The position numbers and the translations under genes were made by a program. A stretch of DNA of 64,000 nt, from assembly GCF_026151205.1 (NCBI RefSeq), contig NC_087076.1, forward strand, positions 374,001 through 438,000, given 5' to 3'. Source of the stretch: Bolinopsis microptera (taxonomy: Eukaryota; Ctenophora; Tentaculata; Lobata; Bolinopsidae). The notes beneath the pieces were generated by a model. The model saw nothing but the letters and a program-made list of their open reading frames with translations, was not told the origin of the DNA and ran no database searches. This document shows positions 1-30,900 of the stretch, piece after piece. Numbering within the stretch: the first letter of the stretch is position 1; the number at the start of each line of letters is the position of its first letter.

Positions 1-828
1 CACTGTGTGTCCGCAGCTGCTTCTTTGGGGGGCAGCCCTTGATCTGCTACAAAAGATTAACAATTAACCCTGTGGCCTTAACAACATGATATTTTATTAT
101 GGATTAACAACATGTTATTTTATTATGGATTAACAAACAAAATGAAGATAAGCTTGAAACCATAGAGTGGTCAGATTATTGACAAGTTATGAATAATAAG
201 AATAACATTATAACAATTTTCGGGATAATGGGAGATTTAGTTTTGGCTGCACGATAATGACTCACATCTTGTTTTCCAATCAACTGGTTGGGGTGGTGCA
301 GGGTAGACCCACTCACTGATGGACACTTCTCTCCTGTAGCCTAACCCTGCACAGTGGTGTATTACTATCAGTGTACGGGAGGGGGGGGGGGGGGGGAATA
401 CTAACCCTGCACAGTGGTATATTACTATCAGTGTACGGGAGGGGGGGGGGGGGGGATATTACTATCAGTGTACGGGAGGGGGGTATATTACTATCAGTGT
501 ACGGGAGGGGGGTATATTACTATCAGTGTACGGGAGGGGGGGGGGGGATATTAACCCTGCACAGTGGTATATTAATATCAGTGTACGGGAGGGGGGGTAT
601 TAACCCTGCACAGTGGTGTATTACTATCAGTGTACGGGAGGGGGGGGGGGGGGGTTATTTGAGTTTTACGAAATCACAGACGAATGCTATGTCAGTATGT
701 CAAATGTCAATAAGGCACAATTTTTGTAACATTTTATAGATCTGGACACTGTTGGGGAGGTAAACCCACACGTGACAGTGATTTTTGGTTTTGATTTGTA
801 ATTTTGGGAGCTGGTTGGTTAATGGCCT
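1..828. repeat. G-rich minisatellite and flank, no gene
   Basis: From about 345 to 655 a degenerate minisatellite alternates a block reading 'tattactatcagtgtacggg' with runs of 8-19 G, some copies also carrying 'taaccctgcacagtggt'. The plus-strand frame through it is open only because of the repeat. The G runs have obvious G-quadruplex potential. The rest of 1-828 shows no exon I can support. Confidence 0.75.
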
Positions 829-1899
829 TCACGTGTCATACTTACTAGGTTTCATTTCCTCTTTCTTCTCCTCCGTCTCCTTCTTTAGAGCTATCTTTGG
901 TTTGGCGTAAGCACTAGTGTATGTTCTTGCCAACTTCTCAGACAGTTTATTAATATGTTTCGGAACGGGTGGTGCTGATTTAACCCTGTCAGTCTTAACT
1001 TTTGCAGCCAGTGCAGTCACAGATGTACTCCGTGACAATGTTGTTTTGGGTGATGTACTCCGTGACAATGGTGTTTTGGGTGATGTAGTTCTTTTGTTTT
1101 CCTCTTCTTCACATTCCTTACTTTTCTCTTCTTTCAGTACACTCTTTTCTTTGTCGTTGGAGATTGTAACTTTTATTTCGATGTTTGGAGTTTTTTCTTC
1201 AGTTAAATCTTCTTTTCTATCCTTTTTCACTATCGACTTCTCTCTTCCAGCCTTTGGTGATTTTTTAGGCGAACTCTTTTTCTTTGGCGTTTTTGGTGAT
1301 GGTTCTTTCTCCGCTGCTTTTTCAACTTTTATCTCCGAACTAATTTCCTGGTCAGTAACTTGTTCTGCAGGAAGTTTCAGATATTCCGACATTTTGGCCT
1401 CAAGACTGCCGGGTTCAGGGTCTTTGTGTGTCTCCCAAGGAAAGAGAGCTTCTTTGCTCTGATTATAGTAAGAGCTGTAAGAGCCTGTACTTGGTTTTGT
1501 TTCGGAGGGTTGGACACTTTCTGAAACCTTCTGTTGCGAGTTATAAATTGAACTGTAACTCCCACCTATCTTTTTGGGCTCTTCTTTTCCGAATATAAAC
1601 ATATCGTTCTTAGACGTGGAATTTACCGCCGATTTCTCCCAAGGAAAACTTGCTTTCTTCACGTCAAAAGGATTTGTTTGACTGCCTCCTGCATACCCAC
1701 TTCCTGAAGTTCTGGATTCCCAAGGGTTTTTTGCTCCGTAATTTGGGTCGGCAGTTTGCCAGTGATACGAGTTCGCATTCTGGGGAGTCTGCCATTTATA
1801 GCTGGATGAGGAATCCACTGGATTCTGCGGACCGGAGGAACTTTCCCGTTTTTCCCATGATAAAGCTTTCTTTTCCCATGGAAAGGATGTCATTGTCAT
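829..1899 (-). CDS. Unrecognised low-complexity protein with FPWE motifs
   Basis: A single 356-residue frame with ATG ATG-type start (M-T-M-T-S-F-P-W-E) and a clear stop; no intron is needed. I do not recognise the family. The N-terminal half carries spaced aromatic motifs: FPWEKKALSWEK, NPWES, SFPWEKS and LFPWETH, each in Ser/Tyr/Gln-rich sequence. The C-terminal half is strongly charged, with Lys/Pro/Ser patches (SPKTPKKKSSPKKSPK) and a 36-bp in-frame tandem duplication near 1024-1090 that repeats S-P-K-T-x-L-S-R-S-T. It looks intrinsically disordered with many possible SP/TP phosphosites. No signal peptide or membrane segment. It could be the last exon of a longer gene. Real coding status is supported by length, composition and the non-repetitive motif pattern, not by homology. 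Confidence 0.6.
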   Translation of the reverse strand: MTMTSFPWEKKALSWEKRESSSGPQNPVDSSSSYKWQTPQNANSYHWQTADPNYGAKNPWESRTSGSGYAGGSQTNPFDVKKASFPWEKSAVNSTSKNDMFIFGKEEPKKIGGSYSSIYNSQQKVSESVQPSETKPSTGSYSSYYNQSKEALFPWETHKDPEPGSLEAKMSEYLKLPAEQVTDQEISSEIKVEKAAEKEPSPKTPKKKSSPKKSPKAGREKSIVKKDRKEDLTEEKTPNIEIKVTISNDKEKSVLKEEKSKECEEEENKRTTSPKTPLSRSTSPKTTLSRSTSVTALAAKVKTDRVKSAPPVPKHINKLSEKLARTYTSAYAKPKIALKKETEEKKEEMKPSKYDT

Positions 1900-21174
<19,275 letters not shown>

Positions 21175-21477
21175 CATTCAAGTAAGCTACAATATTTAAG
21201 TGTGTTAAAATTGAAACATTATTTTGCACTTTTCAGATCTATTATCGTTAATTGAACTTGACGAACTTTGAAGTAACTAGGCTTGGTTGTAACAAGAGGG
21301 AAGTTGGGGGGAACTTAATATAATAATATATGCCACATTTATTACAATTATTCTGGAATCCCTCTCCCCAAGAACAAATATTGTCGTCAAATCAATTGAG
21401 AAATTGAGAAATTGAGAAATTGAGAAATATAACCCGAGAAATACATATCAACAGCTAATATCTTCAAACTAGTTGAC
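21175..21477. other. Short IFT52 upstream region
   Basis: About 300 bp separate the IFT52 ATG from the stop codon of the upstream gene on the same strand, so the IFT52 promoter and 5' UTR must be compact, or overlap that gene. A 'gaaattgagaaattgagaa' short repeat lies near 21400-21428. Confidence 0.5.
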
Positions 21478-23914
21478 TTAAGTTTTTGAGTTGACCTTAC
21501 GTAAAATGTTCTTGTCAAACAGCTGAATCTTATTAAACAACATTTTGCTCTGTACACGTTGCTGTTTGTTGATATCCAGAGTAGAAGTGGGCTGATAGAG
21601 CCAGGTTTCTGTTGGTGGGGGCAGCTTAGCGAGGGGGTAACTTCTTAACGAGTATAGACTCTCATACGTATCATTATCTTCAGGGGTGTAGGAATACATA
21701 TCATTATCATCAGGGGTGTAGGAATACATATCTTCCTCTGCAACAGGTGATCTCAAATCAGACTTGTACTTGTGTTTGGTAATCCTGGTATTAACGTAGT
21801 CAACATCAGTGCTTATTCCTGATAGTCGGGGAGATGTTGCTTCTTTTAGCAAATGATATGCATACTCAGGTGGTGTACCGGGGAGAGCTGGAATGTGATT
21901 TGCATACTCAGGTGGTGTGCTAGGGAGAGCTGGAATGTCTTCAGGTTTCTCAGAGGATTCGGATAAACCACGGATACCTATGGAAGATGCAGAAATGGTT
22001 GATTTAGGCTTACGAACTGATTTGTAAATCGGTTCACCAGAATTATGAGAAGAACTTGTGCTTCCAAATTCAAATTGTGACAGAATTTCTTTTGCATTTT
22101 TTGGTTTAGGCGGTGGTTCCGGTTTAGAAAGAGGTCCCCTTAATATCTTAGCAAGGGGGGCAAGTTTAGGAAGTTTGGTTAAAGACAGAGGTGCTGAGTC
22201 AAATGAGGGCAGATTAGGAGATGGTATTGTTGTTGTGTGTGTGTGTTGTATTGACGGAGAGGAAATGGGATGAGGTGTCTCCCTCCTGCTAGAAGGAGAG
22301 GTATTTCTAGGGCTTGTAGAGTGGGTTGAATAAGGAATGTGAAGATTAGCTTCGTCCTCTTCAAGAACCTTGCTCCGAGAGTGTGTCCTGGTGTTCACGT
22401 AGTCACGGTCAGTAAAGTAGGACATGAGGTGCTGGTAGAGCTCTACCAAGCGGTTCGTACGAAGAATAACTGTCTGCTGGTTGAGCGTCAACATCAGGGT
22501 ATCTTCAACCGTCAGTTTTATCTGAGACAATTATTCAATTTAACTGAAAAGCTAAGGTTGAGAAGTAGCGGACGCTATATTTCCGTTCACTACAAGCTCT
22601 GATTAGTTAACTTCATAATATCATGCTTTAAATACGATATTCCAATTCAATTGCCGTAGAAATTGCTGTAAAACTTAACTTTTATCTGTAATTTAAGAAA
22701 TTGGAAGCAAAAAGTGAAAATCCATCTTTTTCTGCAAAAACGTCCATTCATAACCTTTCACTTAAAATTGTTGCAAAAATAGTGAACGGAAAAAATGAAA
22801 GAGACAGGAATTTACCAAATCAACATTAGTAGAGATAACAGTAGAATGTGTAGTCAGCAGAGTATCTCCACTAGAGATACCACTAGATCCCTTCTTCTCC
22901 ATGATTGTATGCGGAGTAGTGCGCTCTGCTACAGACAACTCAACACTCCTCTCACTGACACACAGTATAGCAGGTAGCTCTGTTTTATCTTGTATCATCG
23001 TAACAGCGTACGTCACTGCAACCAGACGAGTCAGGACTATAATATTAACAAGATGTGATCTTAAATAAATAAACTTGCTCTTATTTATCAAAACTTTGTT
23101 ACACGAACTACAGGCCTAATAATTCAAACTGGATAAAGTTGCTTAGTGTTTACAGTTTTCAAAACATACCATTTGGACTAATTGCACTCTTAAAAAGTGT
23201 TTGCCATTCCAACACTTCTGATAGAAAGGTATCTGTACTAAAACTGAGAGTTAGATTTCCCACACGCTTACTCTCCACGCAAACTGTGAGGAATTGTATT
23301 TAATTATTGTATTATTGTATTATGTTAACTCCAAAATTGTCTGATATTTATCGAGATTGTAAATAATGTACTCGCTACTATAAATTCAGCCCAAATATAA
23401 ATGAGAAAACTCCGGTCAAATAATCCTTAAGTTTTTTTTTCTAATATCGAAAAAATATATATCATATTACTGCAATATTTATAACTAACTTTCAAAAAAC
23501 AAACCAAACAAGTAACACCAGTTACATATTATTAATAATATTAAAAGCTTTAAAGAAGTTTCAATCTGCTGGGACATTCAAATCAGCTTTTAAAAAGATA
23601 TGTTAGTATAAAGTAATTTGTGAGATAAAACTGTGGGGGTTGAAGGTAATTAAATAAACACTAATTACTTCGACCGTTACAATGAGAAACATATAATACA
23701 GATATTTACACTGTGTAATATCTGGCACCTAAAACTAACCCAAAAAATTAGGATCGTGACTAGCGAAGGTGATATTCACGAGATTGGCTTTCAGAACCAG
23801 GGACATCTGAGGAAGTTGAAGAGTCCTGCATTCTCTGACCTCCAGCTTCATCATCTTAGTGTTGAAGTCGTACAAGAGAGACACCCACTGTACCACCAAC
23901 TTACCCGACTGAAC
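21478..23914 (-). CDS. PH-like, tyrosine-rich adaptor-type protein (3' part)
   Basis: Four phase-consistent exons: 23740-23914, 23170-23283, 22816-23015 and 21478-22521 (stop TAA). The 5' end was not found. The first two exons read like a pleckstrin-homology fold: VQSGKLVVQWVSLLYDF, then strands, ending STDTFLSEVLEWQTLFKSAI, which has the Trp of a PH C-terminal helix. The third exon (AVTMIQDKTELPAILCVSER) and the start of the fourth (VEDTLMLTLNQQTVILRTNR) could be a second PH- or PTB-type module. The remaining 300 residues are Ser/Pro/Tyr-rich with repeated tyrosine motifs (DYVNTR twice, MYSYTP twice, YESLY) and the duplicated ALP-[GS]-TPPEYA, suggesting phosphotyrosine or SH3 docking. I cannot name the family. 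It is not secreted and has no membrane segment in what is visible. Confidence 0.7.
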
Positions 23915-23996
23915 CTGGGTAAAGGAATACATTGTACAAGAGAGACACCCACTGTACCACCAACTTACCCGACTGGACCTGAGTAAAGGAACACAT
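23869..23996 (-). repeat. 64-bp duplication of an exon acceptor in the PH-like gene
   Basis: Two 64-bp copies with few mismatches. On the minus strand the unit is 'ttcctttacccag' plus the first 45 nt of the exon starting at 23914 (GTTCAGTCGGGTAAGTTGG and on to TTGTAC). The upstream copy is followed by the acceptor again instead of by the rest of the exon. Confidence 0.85.
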
Positions 23997-24045
23997 TGTG
24001 GTGGCTAAACGTGTCCGGTATTAGACAGAGACCTTGTAACTTCAT

Positions 24046-24157
24046 AACTTGGCAGACGTGCTCTTCAAGAGTTAACTTGGCAGACGTGCTCTTCAAGAGT
24101 TAACTTGGCAGACGTGCTCTTCAAGAGTTAACTTGGCAGACGTGCTCTTCAAGAGTT
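24046..24157. repeat. 28-bp repeat, four copies
   Basis: Unit 'aacttggcagacgtgctctt' plus 'caagagtt', repeated four times with no visible change. It lies upstream of the identified PH-like exons; no exon boundary could be matched to it. Confidence 0.85.
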
Positions 24158-24570
24158 CAAGGTCTTGTCCTATAATAATACGTACTAGCGATTTTTGATT
24201 TGTTGCTCCAAAGCTGAGATATGAAGTTAACGATGAGTGCGCATCACAAAATCGTCCACAGTAAACCTCATAAAAATAGCTAACAGCAAAATTTTTAAAA
24301 TCGCTATCTCAGGAACCTGGAACATGTGTTTCAAATTTTAGATGAAATAGATAAAAGGTCTGATATAAGAAGACTTATGGGGCTATGTTTTCGTCACCCC
24401 ATGATTTCCCTTCCTTTATGCTGGTCTTTGCTATCCTGTACTCCTCTAACGTAAACGGCTCTGATATATTCAGAGGTGGACCTCACTATTTTCCTCATTC
24501 TCAACTGTTGGAAAAGAAGCAAAATAGTTCTTTCAATTTTGAACTCGTTCCGTTAGTTTCCCTTGATTTA

Positions 24571-24692
24571 GACTTAGTGAGTTTTTTTTGACTTAGTGAG
24601 TTTCTCTTGATTTAGTGAGTTTCCCTTGATTTAGTAAGTTTCTCTTGATTTAGTGAGTTTCTCTTGATTTAGTGAGTTTTCCTTGATTTTGC
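24571..24692. repeat. About 21-bp repeat, six copies
   Basis: Degenerate copies of 'ttagtgagtttctcttgatt' adjoining the larger 24-bp array. No gene. Confidence 0.75.
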
Positions 24693-24734
24693 CAGTATAG
24701 GATGGTGCTTTACCCGTAACCGTATTGATCATGG

Positions 24735-25942
24735 TCCAGCCTCCCGGACCTGTCCCTCTAGCAGCTCTAGCTCCCAGACCTGTCCCTCTAGCTTCCGGAC
24801 CTGTCCCTCTAGCAGCTCCGGGACCTGTCCCTCTAGCAGCTCCCGGACCTGTCCCTCTAGCAGCTCCGGGACCTGTCCCTCTAGCAGCTCCCGGACCTGT
24901 CCCTCTAGCAGCTCCGGGACCTGTCCCTCTAGCAGCTCCCGGACCTGTCCCTCTAGCAGCTCCCGGACCTGTCCCTCTAGCAGCTCCCGGACCTGTCCCT
25001 CTAGCAGCTCCGGGACCTGTCCCTCTAGCAGTTCCGGGACCTGTCCCTCTAGCAGTTCCCGGACCTGTCCCTCTAGCAGCTCCGGGACCTGTCCCTCTAG
25101 CAGCTCCGGGACCTGTCCCTCTAGCAGCTCCGGGACCTGTCCCTCTAGCAGTTCCGGGACCTGTCCCTCTAGCAGCTCCGGGACCTGTCCCTCTAGCAGC
25201 ACCCGGACCTGTCCCTCTAGCAGTTCCGGGACCTGTCCCTCTAGCAGCTCCGGGACCTGTCCCTCTAGCAGCTCCGGGACCTGTCCCTCTAGCAGCTCCC
25301 GGACCTGTCCCTCTAGCAGCTTCGGGACCTGTCCCTCTAGCAGCTCCCGGACCTGTCCCTTTAGCAGCTCCGGGACCTGTCCCTCTAGCAGCTCCGGGAC
25401 CTGTCCCTCTAGCAGCTCCGGTACCTGTCCCTCTAGCAGCTCCCGGACCTGTCCCTCTAGCAGCTCCGGTACCTGTCCCTCTAGCAGCTCCCGGACCTGT
25501 CCCTCTAGCTCCCGGACCTGTCCCTCTAGCAGCTCCGGGACCTGTCCCTCTAGCAGCTCCGGGACCTGTCCCTCTAGCAGCTCCGGGACCTGTCCCTCTA
25601 GCAGCTTCCGGACCTGTCCCTCTAGCAGCTCCCGGGCCTGTCCCTCTAGCAGCTCCGGGACCTGTCCCTCTAGCAGCTCCGGGACCTGTCCCTCTAGCAG
25701 CTCCGGGACCTGTCCCTCTAGCAGCTCCCGGACCTGTCCCTCTAGCAGCTCCGGGACCTGTCCCTCTAGCAGCTCCCGGACCTGTCCCTCTAGCAGCTCC
25801 GGGACCTGTCCCTCTAGCAGCTCCCGGACCTGTCCCTCTAGCAGCTCCGGGACCTGTCCCTCTAGCAGCTCCGGGACCTGTCCCTCTAGCAGCTCCGGGA
25901 CCTGTCCCTCTAGCAGTTCCGGGACCTGTCCCTCTAGCAGTG
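24735..25942. repeat. 24-bp array, about 50 copies, open in three frames
   Basis: Unit on plus 'cctgtccctctagcagctcc' plus 4 bases. Because the period is a multiple of three, frames of over 400 codons stay open: (APGPVPLA)n on plus, (GTGPGAAR)n and (ELLEGQVP)n on minus. Substitutions fall at all codon positions with no sign of a favoured frame, and both ends run into simple repeats or stops, so I treat it as non-coding. On the minus strand the unit can be cut as GT...AG (GGACAG|GTCC), like the splice-junction arrays elsewhere in this window, but no matching exon was found. Confidence 0.7.
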
Positions 25943-25969
25943 CTATCGAGCACAAAATAAAAGGATGAA

Positions 25970-27946
25970 ACATTTTTCCTGTAAGCTTGTAGTAAAAATA
26001 TACTAGCTTGTTGAGGATTATATTATGTAATGAGCTATTCTTACTTTATATCACCAGATCCAATCATGTCCTAACATTCCTTACTCAAAGTCAATATCCC
26101 ATTCACTGTCATTTTTAAGCTAAGAAGGTACACGAAACGTGTGTGAACAACGTTGTGTTATCCAGCTATTGTCGTGCGAAGCACCTACAGCTTTACTGTT
26201 TACACGTCACGAGGCACACTGTTCCTACTCAAGTATTGTATCCTACAAATCTTCTCCTCAGATACTATTTATTCAGGCAATACTATCGACAATATTATAT
26301 CTATTTATATTTTAAACTTGACGAAAAAATCCATAATTTCTACAGTATAACAGAGCTTGATGATGAAGAGAAATTAAAACGTAACTGATTTTTAAAATTT
26401 CCTCGAACAAAGCTTTCGACTAGCGGGTTTCTAGTACTTGATATCTCAGTCATCTGAGTAGCAAGAGCTCCCATCGTGTAAACTAAATTAAATATTATTG
26501 CACACTTTAATATTTATATACTATAATATATTTAATATTCACTTCTCAGTATTGAAATTATGTGCTTTACAAACCTTTTCACTCTCTTCTGCATCCGTTA
26601 CCACTAAAAAGCCAGCTTTTAGAGTCCTCCACCCCATCACACTCAGGACATTATGTTTAATTCTTCAAACGCTGAGGGGGGGGGGGGGTTGGTGAGAGAA
26701 GGGGTTTAGTGTAACCATGGTAACACTAGTAAGAGAGAGGCAAAAAGAACTGAGCCGTTTGACAATTGATATGGCTTGGAAGTACGGAAGTGTCAGCGAT
26801 GATTGAGAAAGTCAGAAACACAGTTGAAATTATCAGCTACAGTCTTATATTATTACAAATGAGCTACATTCTTGGCAGGTTAATTGGTTAACATACCAGA
26901 GTTAATTGCAACAAAATAAACAAAGATCAATGCTAGTGTATTTGTTGTTAATTGGTTTGTTTTGAAGTCTATCTTTAAACTTGGTTTGACAGCAGTGCTG
27001 ACTGCTGAAGTAAACAAGTAAAGATTCGGTTCAAACTTGTAGGACATAATATTTTGGGTCCAGGACTCTACGGCGTGGGATGTTTCAGCTTTAAAAATTA
27101 GGATTAGGGTTAAGTAGTAGGGACATAGTAGTAGTAGTAGTAGGGACATAGTAGTAGTGAGAAAAACTTACACAAACCCGAACCCAAATTTTTTGAGCCG
27201 ATCTCATACCGTAGAGTCTCGCACCGTAGTGTTCGGACCACTTTTTCTTGATTTCAAACCAGAACCACAATTAATCATGAAGTACTTTTGTTCGTGTTCG
27301 TCTAGTGCCATTGAGCCACTGCGGCCTTTAAATAAAGTCAACTCAATTTTGCCACATTTCAAAATTTGATAGCAAATCTCACGAAGGAAATGTTACTACT
27401 GAGAACACCACTTAACTTGACAACAAATCAAAAACAGTGGGTAAGAAATAAGGTTTTATCCTATAGTGTTATTAGTCAAGTGCTATTAGTAACATTTCAA
27501 ATATGCTAAAGCGATTACGTAGGCGTATTATTATATAGAATGTAGATATTATATAATATAATTGGCGTGATATATAATATATAGCTCTGAACTTCAAGTA
27601 CTCAAATATCGTTTATTCCCTTTGTGGCATGATAATGATTCCCAATGTTAATCATAAACTTTCAGAATGAAGAGGTGTATGTCGAATTAGAGCTCAGAGA
27701 AAATGGCAAGTAGATTATATAAGATTGACACTAAGATGCCATCAAAAGGGTTCAGTTAATTGGGATTTGGGTGAACCCCCCCCCCCCCCCCTTAATTGGG
27801 ATTTGAACATAGCAGGATCAGTATCCCGATCTTTCCCTCGAATTTTAATAAAAAACAAATTTGCCAGTGGAATTCAATGGCAATGATAATAAGCTATTTG
27901 TCACTGAATTTGAATCCCAGTTATTAATGATTATACAGGTGAGACA
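25970..27946. other. Intergenic region, no supported gene
   Basis: Short frames under 90 codons only. A poly-G run (26677-26688), a TAG trinucleotide run (27115-27145) and a C run (27776-27790) are the only structures. The 5' exons of the PH-like gene (minus) and the SH2-gene promoter (plus) should lie here or nearby. Confidence 0.5.
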
Positions 27947-30900
27947 ATGCTACGTGTTACGGGGCCGGAACAGTCGGAATTGATGGATTTCCTGTTAAAT
28001 GATTATCACGTTGAATTGCAACCTGGCTTTGGAGATGACCAAACTTTCATAGGTAAGTGAGCAGTGGTGTAATTGCAACCTGGCATTTAGCCCCCCCTTC
28101 CCCCCCCCCCCCCCCCCCCCCCCCCCTAATTTAGCCCTCATCGGCCAAGATCGACACAATAGCACTTTTGTGAGAAAGTTTAAGCAGTTTGATTTACCCA
28201 AATCAGCAGTTCCCTGATTTCCTGCCTGAAATCTTTTACTAATGTACCTTTTGGCAACAATATTAAGATAGTTTATAATGGTTTGTGAATTGAAGTGTGA
28301 TTACAAGCAATGAAATGAATTTTAGTAGGGTCTTTGTTAATTTCTATTATTATTGCTGTCTATGACATTATATTACTGAGTGGTTGTTATTACTACTGGC
28401 TGTTTTTGTAGCCCTGCTTCCTTCCTTTCCTACAATAACATTCTCCTATATAAACGCACCTTTTGCACTCACTTCACCTTATATTATTTCACTACGGTAT
28501 GAGAAGAATTATTATCCCAGTTGCAGTTGGAGTAGGATAACCTCAAAAGGTTTACCTAATAAATGCCCACACCAAGCAACTGGGATAATTATTATGCCTA
28601 CTGCTTACAGAAAAAGGAAACAATATTTGCACAAGCTGAAGGTAAAACAAGCGTGCAGGTTGATTCAAGATTATCTATTAAAACTGCAGAAGCTAAGCAA
28701 ATTGAAATTGACGTGACAGTTTAAAAACCCAAGCAAATTACTAATTTAGCGTAGTTACGACAGCGCACAGATTTAAAGAACAAGCTCGATTGTAATATAT
28801 TCGATTTAAAAAGCTGACCAATGGGAAGGCTGAATCTCTGAGAACCATTTACCATGTCGCAACTACGAGTGCTCTCCTGTTAAGGTTATATTATAGGGTG
28901 TCAAATCACTTCATTGGGAGCTTTCAAAATACTTAAATGATCATCATCTCTATTTTGTGGGGCATGTTTGGCAGATTTTCATTTTAACTAATCACACAAG
29001 GAGTTGATGTAACAAATACACAGATGTCTAAACATGTATAATATAACTGAGCGGGATTGAGACAGAAACAATACGATGTAATATTACAGCGCCTCTGAAG
29101 GAGCCCACCTCCCTAAGTTGCTATCAGTTGACTCTAATCAGAGTGAAGAGTAACTTCACGCAAAGTCTGTCCCACAACTGGCTGTGAAGTTTCTTGTTTC
29201 ACCTCATCGAACATTAACAGCTAACTCTTCTCTCTAATTCAGCCAGGCTATCGAAAGTAGGTTTCGAAAGAGAAGAGGAAAATACAGAGGTTTGTCTGTA
29301 TGGATGTGGTAACGATGTGGGGGAGTGTTTTGCTATCTGCACCCACTACTTTGGTAACATTAAAAGGAACAATTTATCTTTATTTTCACTGCACCATTGC
29401 ATGCCCATGTAAGTATTTAGATTTAAATTATTGCTCTTTGAGCTATTTAGTTCTCTTATTTTACAGAAGTGTATAAAGTCAAGGTGCCACAACACTCGGG
29501 AGAGGAATGTACTTTATTAGCTTTCCATGACAAAGTACTTATAATACCTCTAGCTGGAACCTTGGGATTTCTGACAGTGCTTTTTCACTTCAGTAAGGTA
29601 TACTTAAAAACATGTACTATATTAGCGACAAGAGAAACGCCATTTTTGGACGTGAGGAGAGTTACATGTACTCCATCACCCATTACTAGTACCCACATTG
29701 TAACCACCGTTCGCTAAGGTAACAGAGTGCTGGTCAAAAGAAGGGCAGATAACAATAGTCTGTGAGGATGTTGCGTCGTCTCAATATTGGTGGAGTGTTG
29801 GTGATAACTCGAGTATCGATCGAGGAGAGAGTTCTACATTGAGAATCAGATGCGTAAATGAGGGGGAACACTACTCTCTTAAACACTACTTTCAGAGGTA
29901 GCATCCCCTTACTACAATAATAACGCACTGTTTGTAAGATTGATGTACTACAATAATAACGCACTATTTGTAAGATTGATGTACTACAATGATAACGCAC
30001 TGTTTGTAAGATTGATGTACTACAATAATAACGCACTGTTTGTAAGATTGATGTACTACAATAACATAAACCCGCCACGCAAAGGGTTTATATAATAGAT
30101 CATCCCGCGCTAGCGGGATGATCTGATAAACACATACGAGTGCGCGCAGCGCACGAGTTTTGTGTTAATATGTAATCCCGAAGCGCCAGCTGAGGGATTA
30201 CATTTATTTAGCCCTGAGCGTGAAGTGTTTATGGATTATAATTATCTCCGGCGATTTCGACAAGGGATTTATTTGTTTAGAGCCCAGTTGTTGACTCTAA
30301 CTGTACTGTCCGGAACACGATTGGAAAGCAGTTCATCAATCTGAATGTCAAACCGATCTGTCATAGTGGAGCAATAGCTTGAACGTTAGCAGGAACAAGA
30401 GCTGGAAGGAGAGCAAGCAAAACAATACTATTTTTAGGGCACGGACAAGGGTAGCTGGCTAGTCGCCAACTTCTCACGCCACACGTTGGAGAAATTCCAA
30501 GAATTAGCTGCTTTGGTAACGTTCCCAGGAATTTGCGTGTAAAAGAAGTGGACGGTTACGATGTTTCATATCACGTGGTGCGCTTTCGTGTCACGTGGTA
30601 TAGACTCGGCGTATGCTATTGGTGGCACGTGGTACGCACGTGACGCACCCACGTGATCGCGCGTCTAACTGTTCTACTATTATCGAGTTCTAATCAGCAG
30701 TATCATTGATTATTGTAAGTCGGAGAATTGAATGATAAACATCAGTTACGACTAAAAAGCGGGCCGGGTTTATACAAATTTCCGGGGCGGGATGATATCA
30801 CCTTGAGATGTTTATCTAACAGCGGGCCGGGCTGAGTGATAATATGATCCCGCGTCGAAATCCCGGAGATATTTATAATAATAACGCACTGTTTGTAAGA

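Noticed and set aside
917-1462. 181-codon plus frame opposite the FPWE gene
   Set aside because: Antisense shadow: the minus frame is longer, has motifs and a better start.
26880-27369. Facing frames of 89 and 70 codons
   Set aside because: No motifs, AT-rich, no homologue recalled; likely chance.
28384-28716. 110-codon plus frame
   Set aside because: Lies within intron 1 of the SH2 gene, lacks flanking in-phase splice sites needed by the gene, and shows no motif.
30162-30344. 60-codon plus frame
   Set aside because: Inside the palindrome-rich insertion; no domain and no context.
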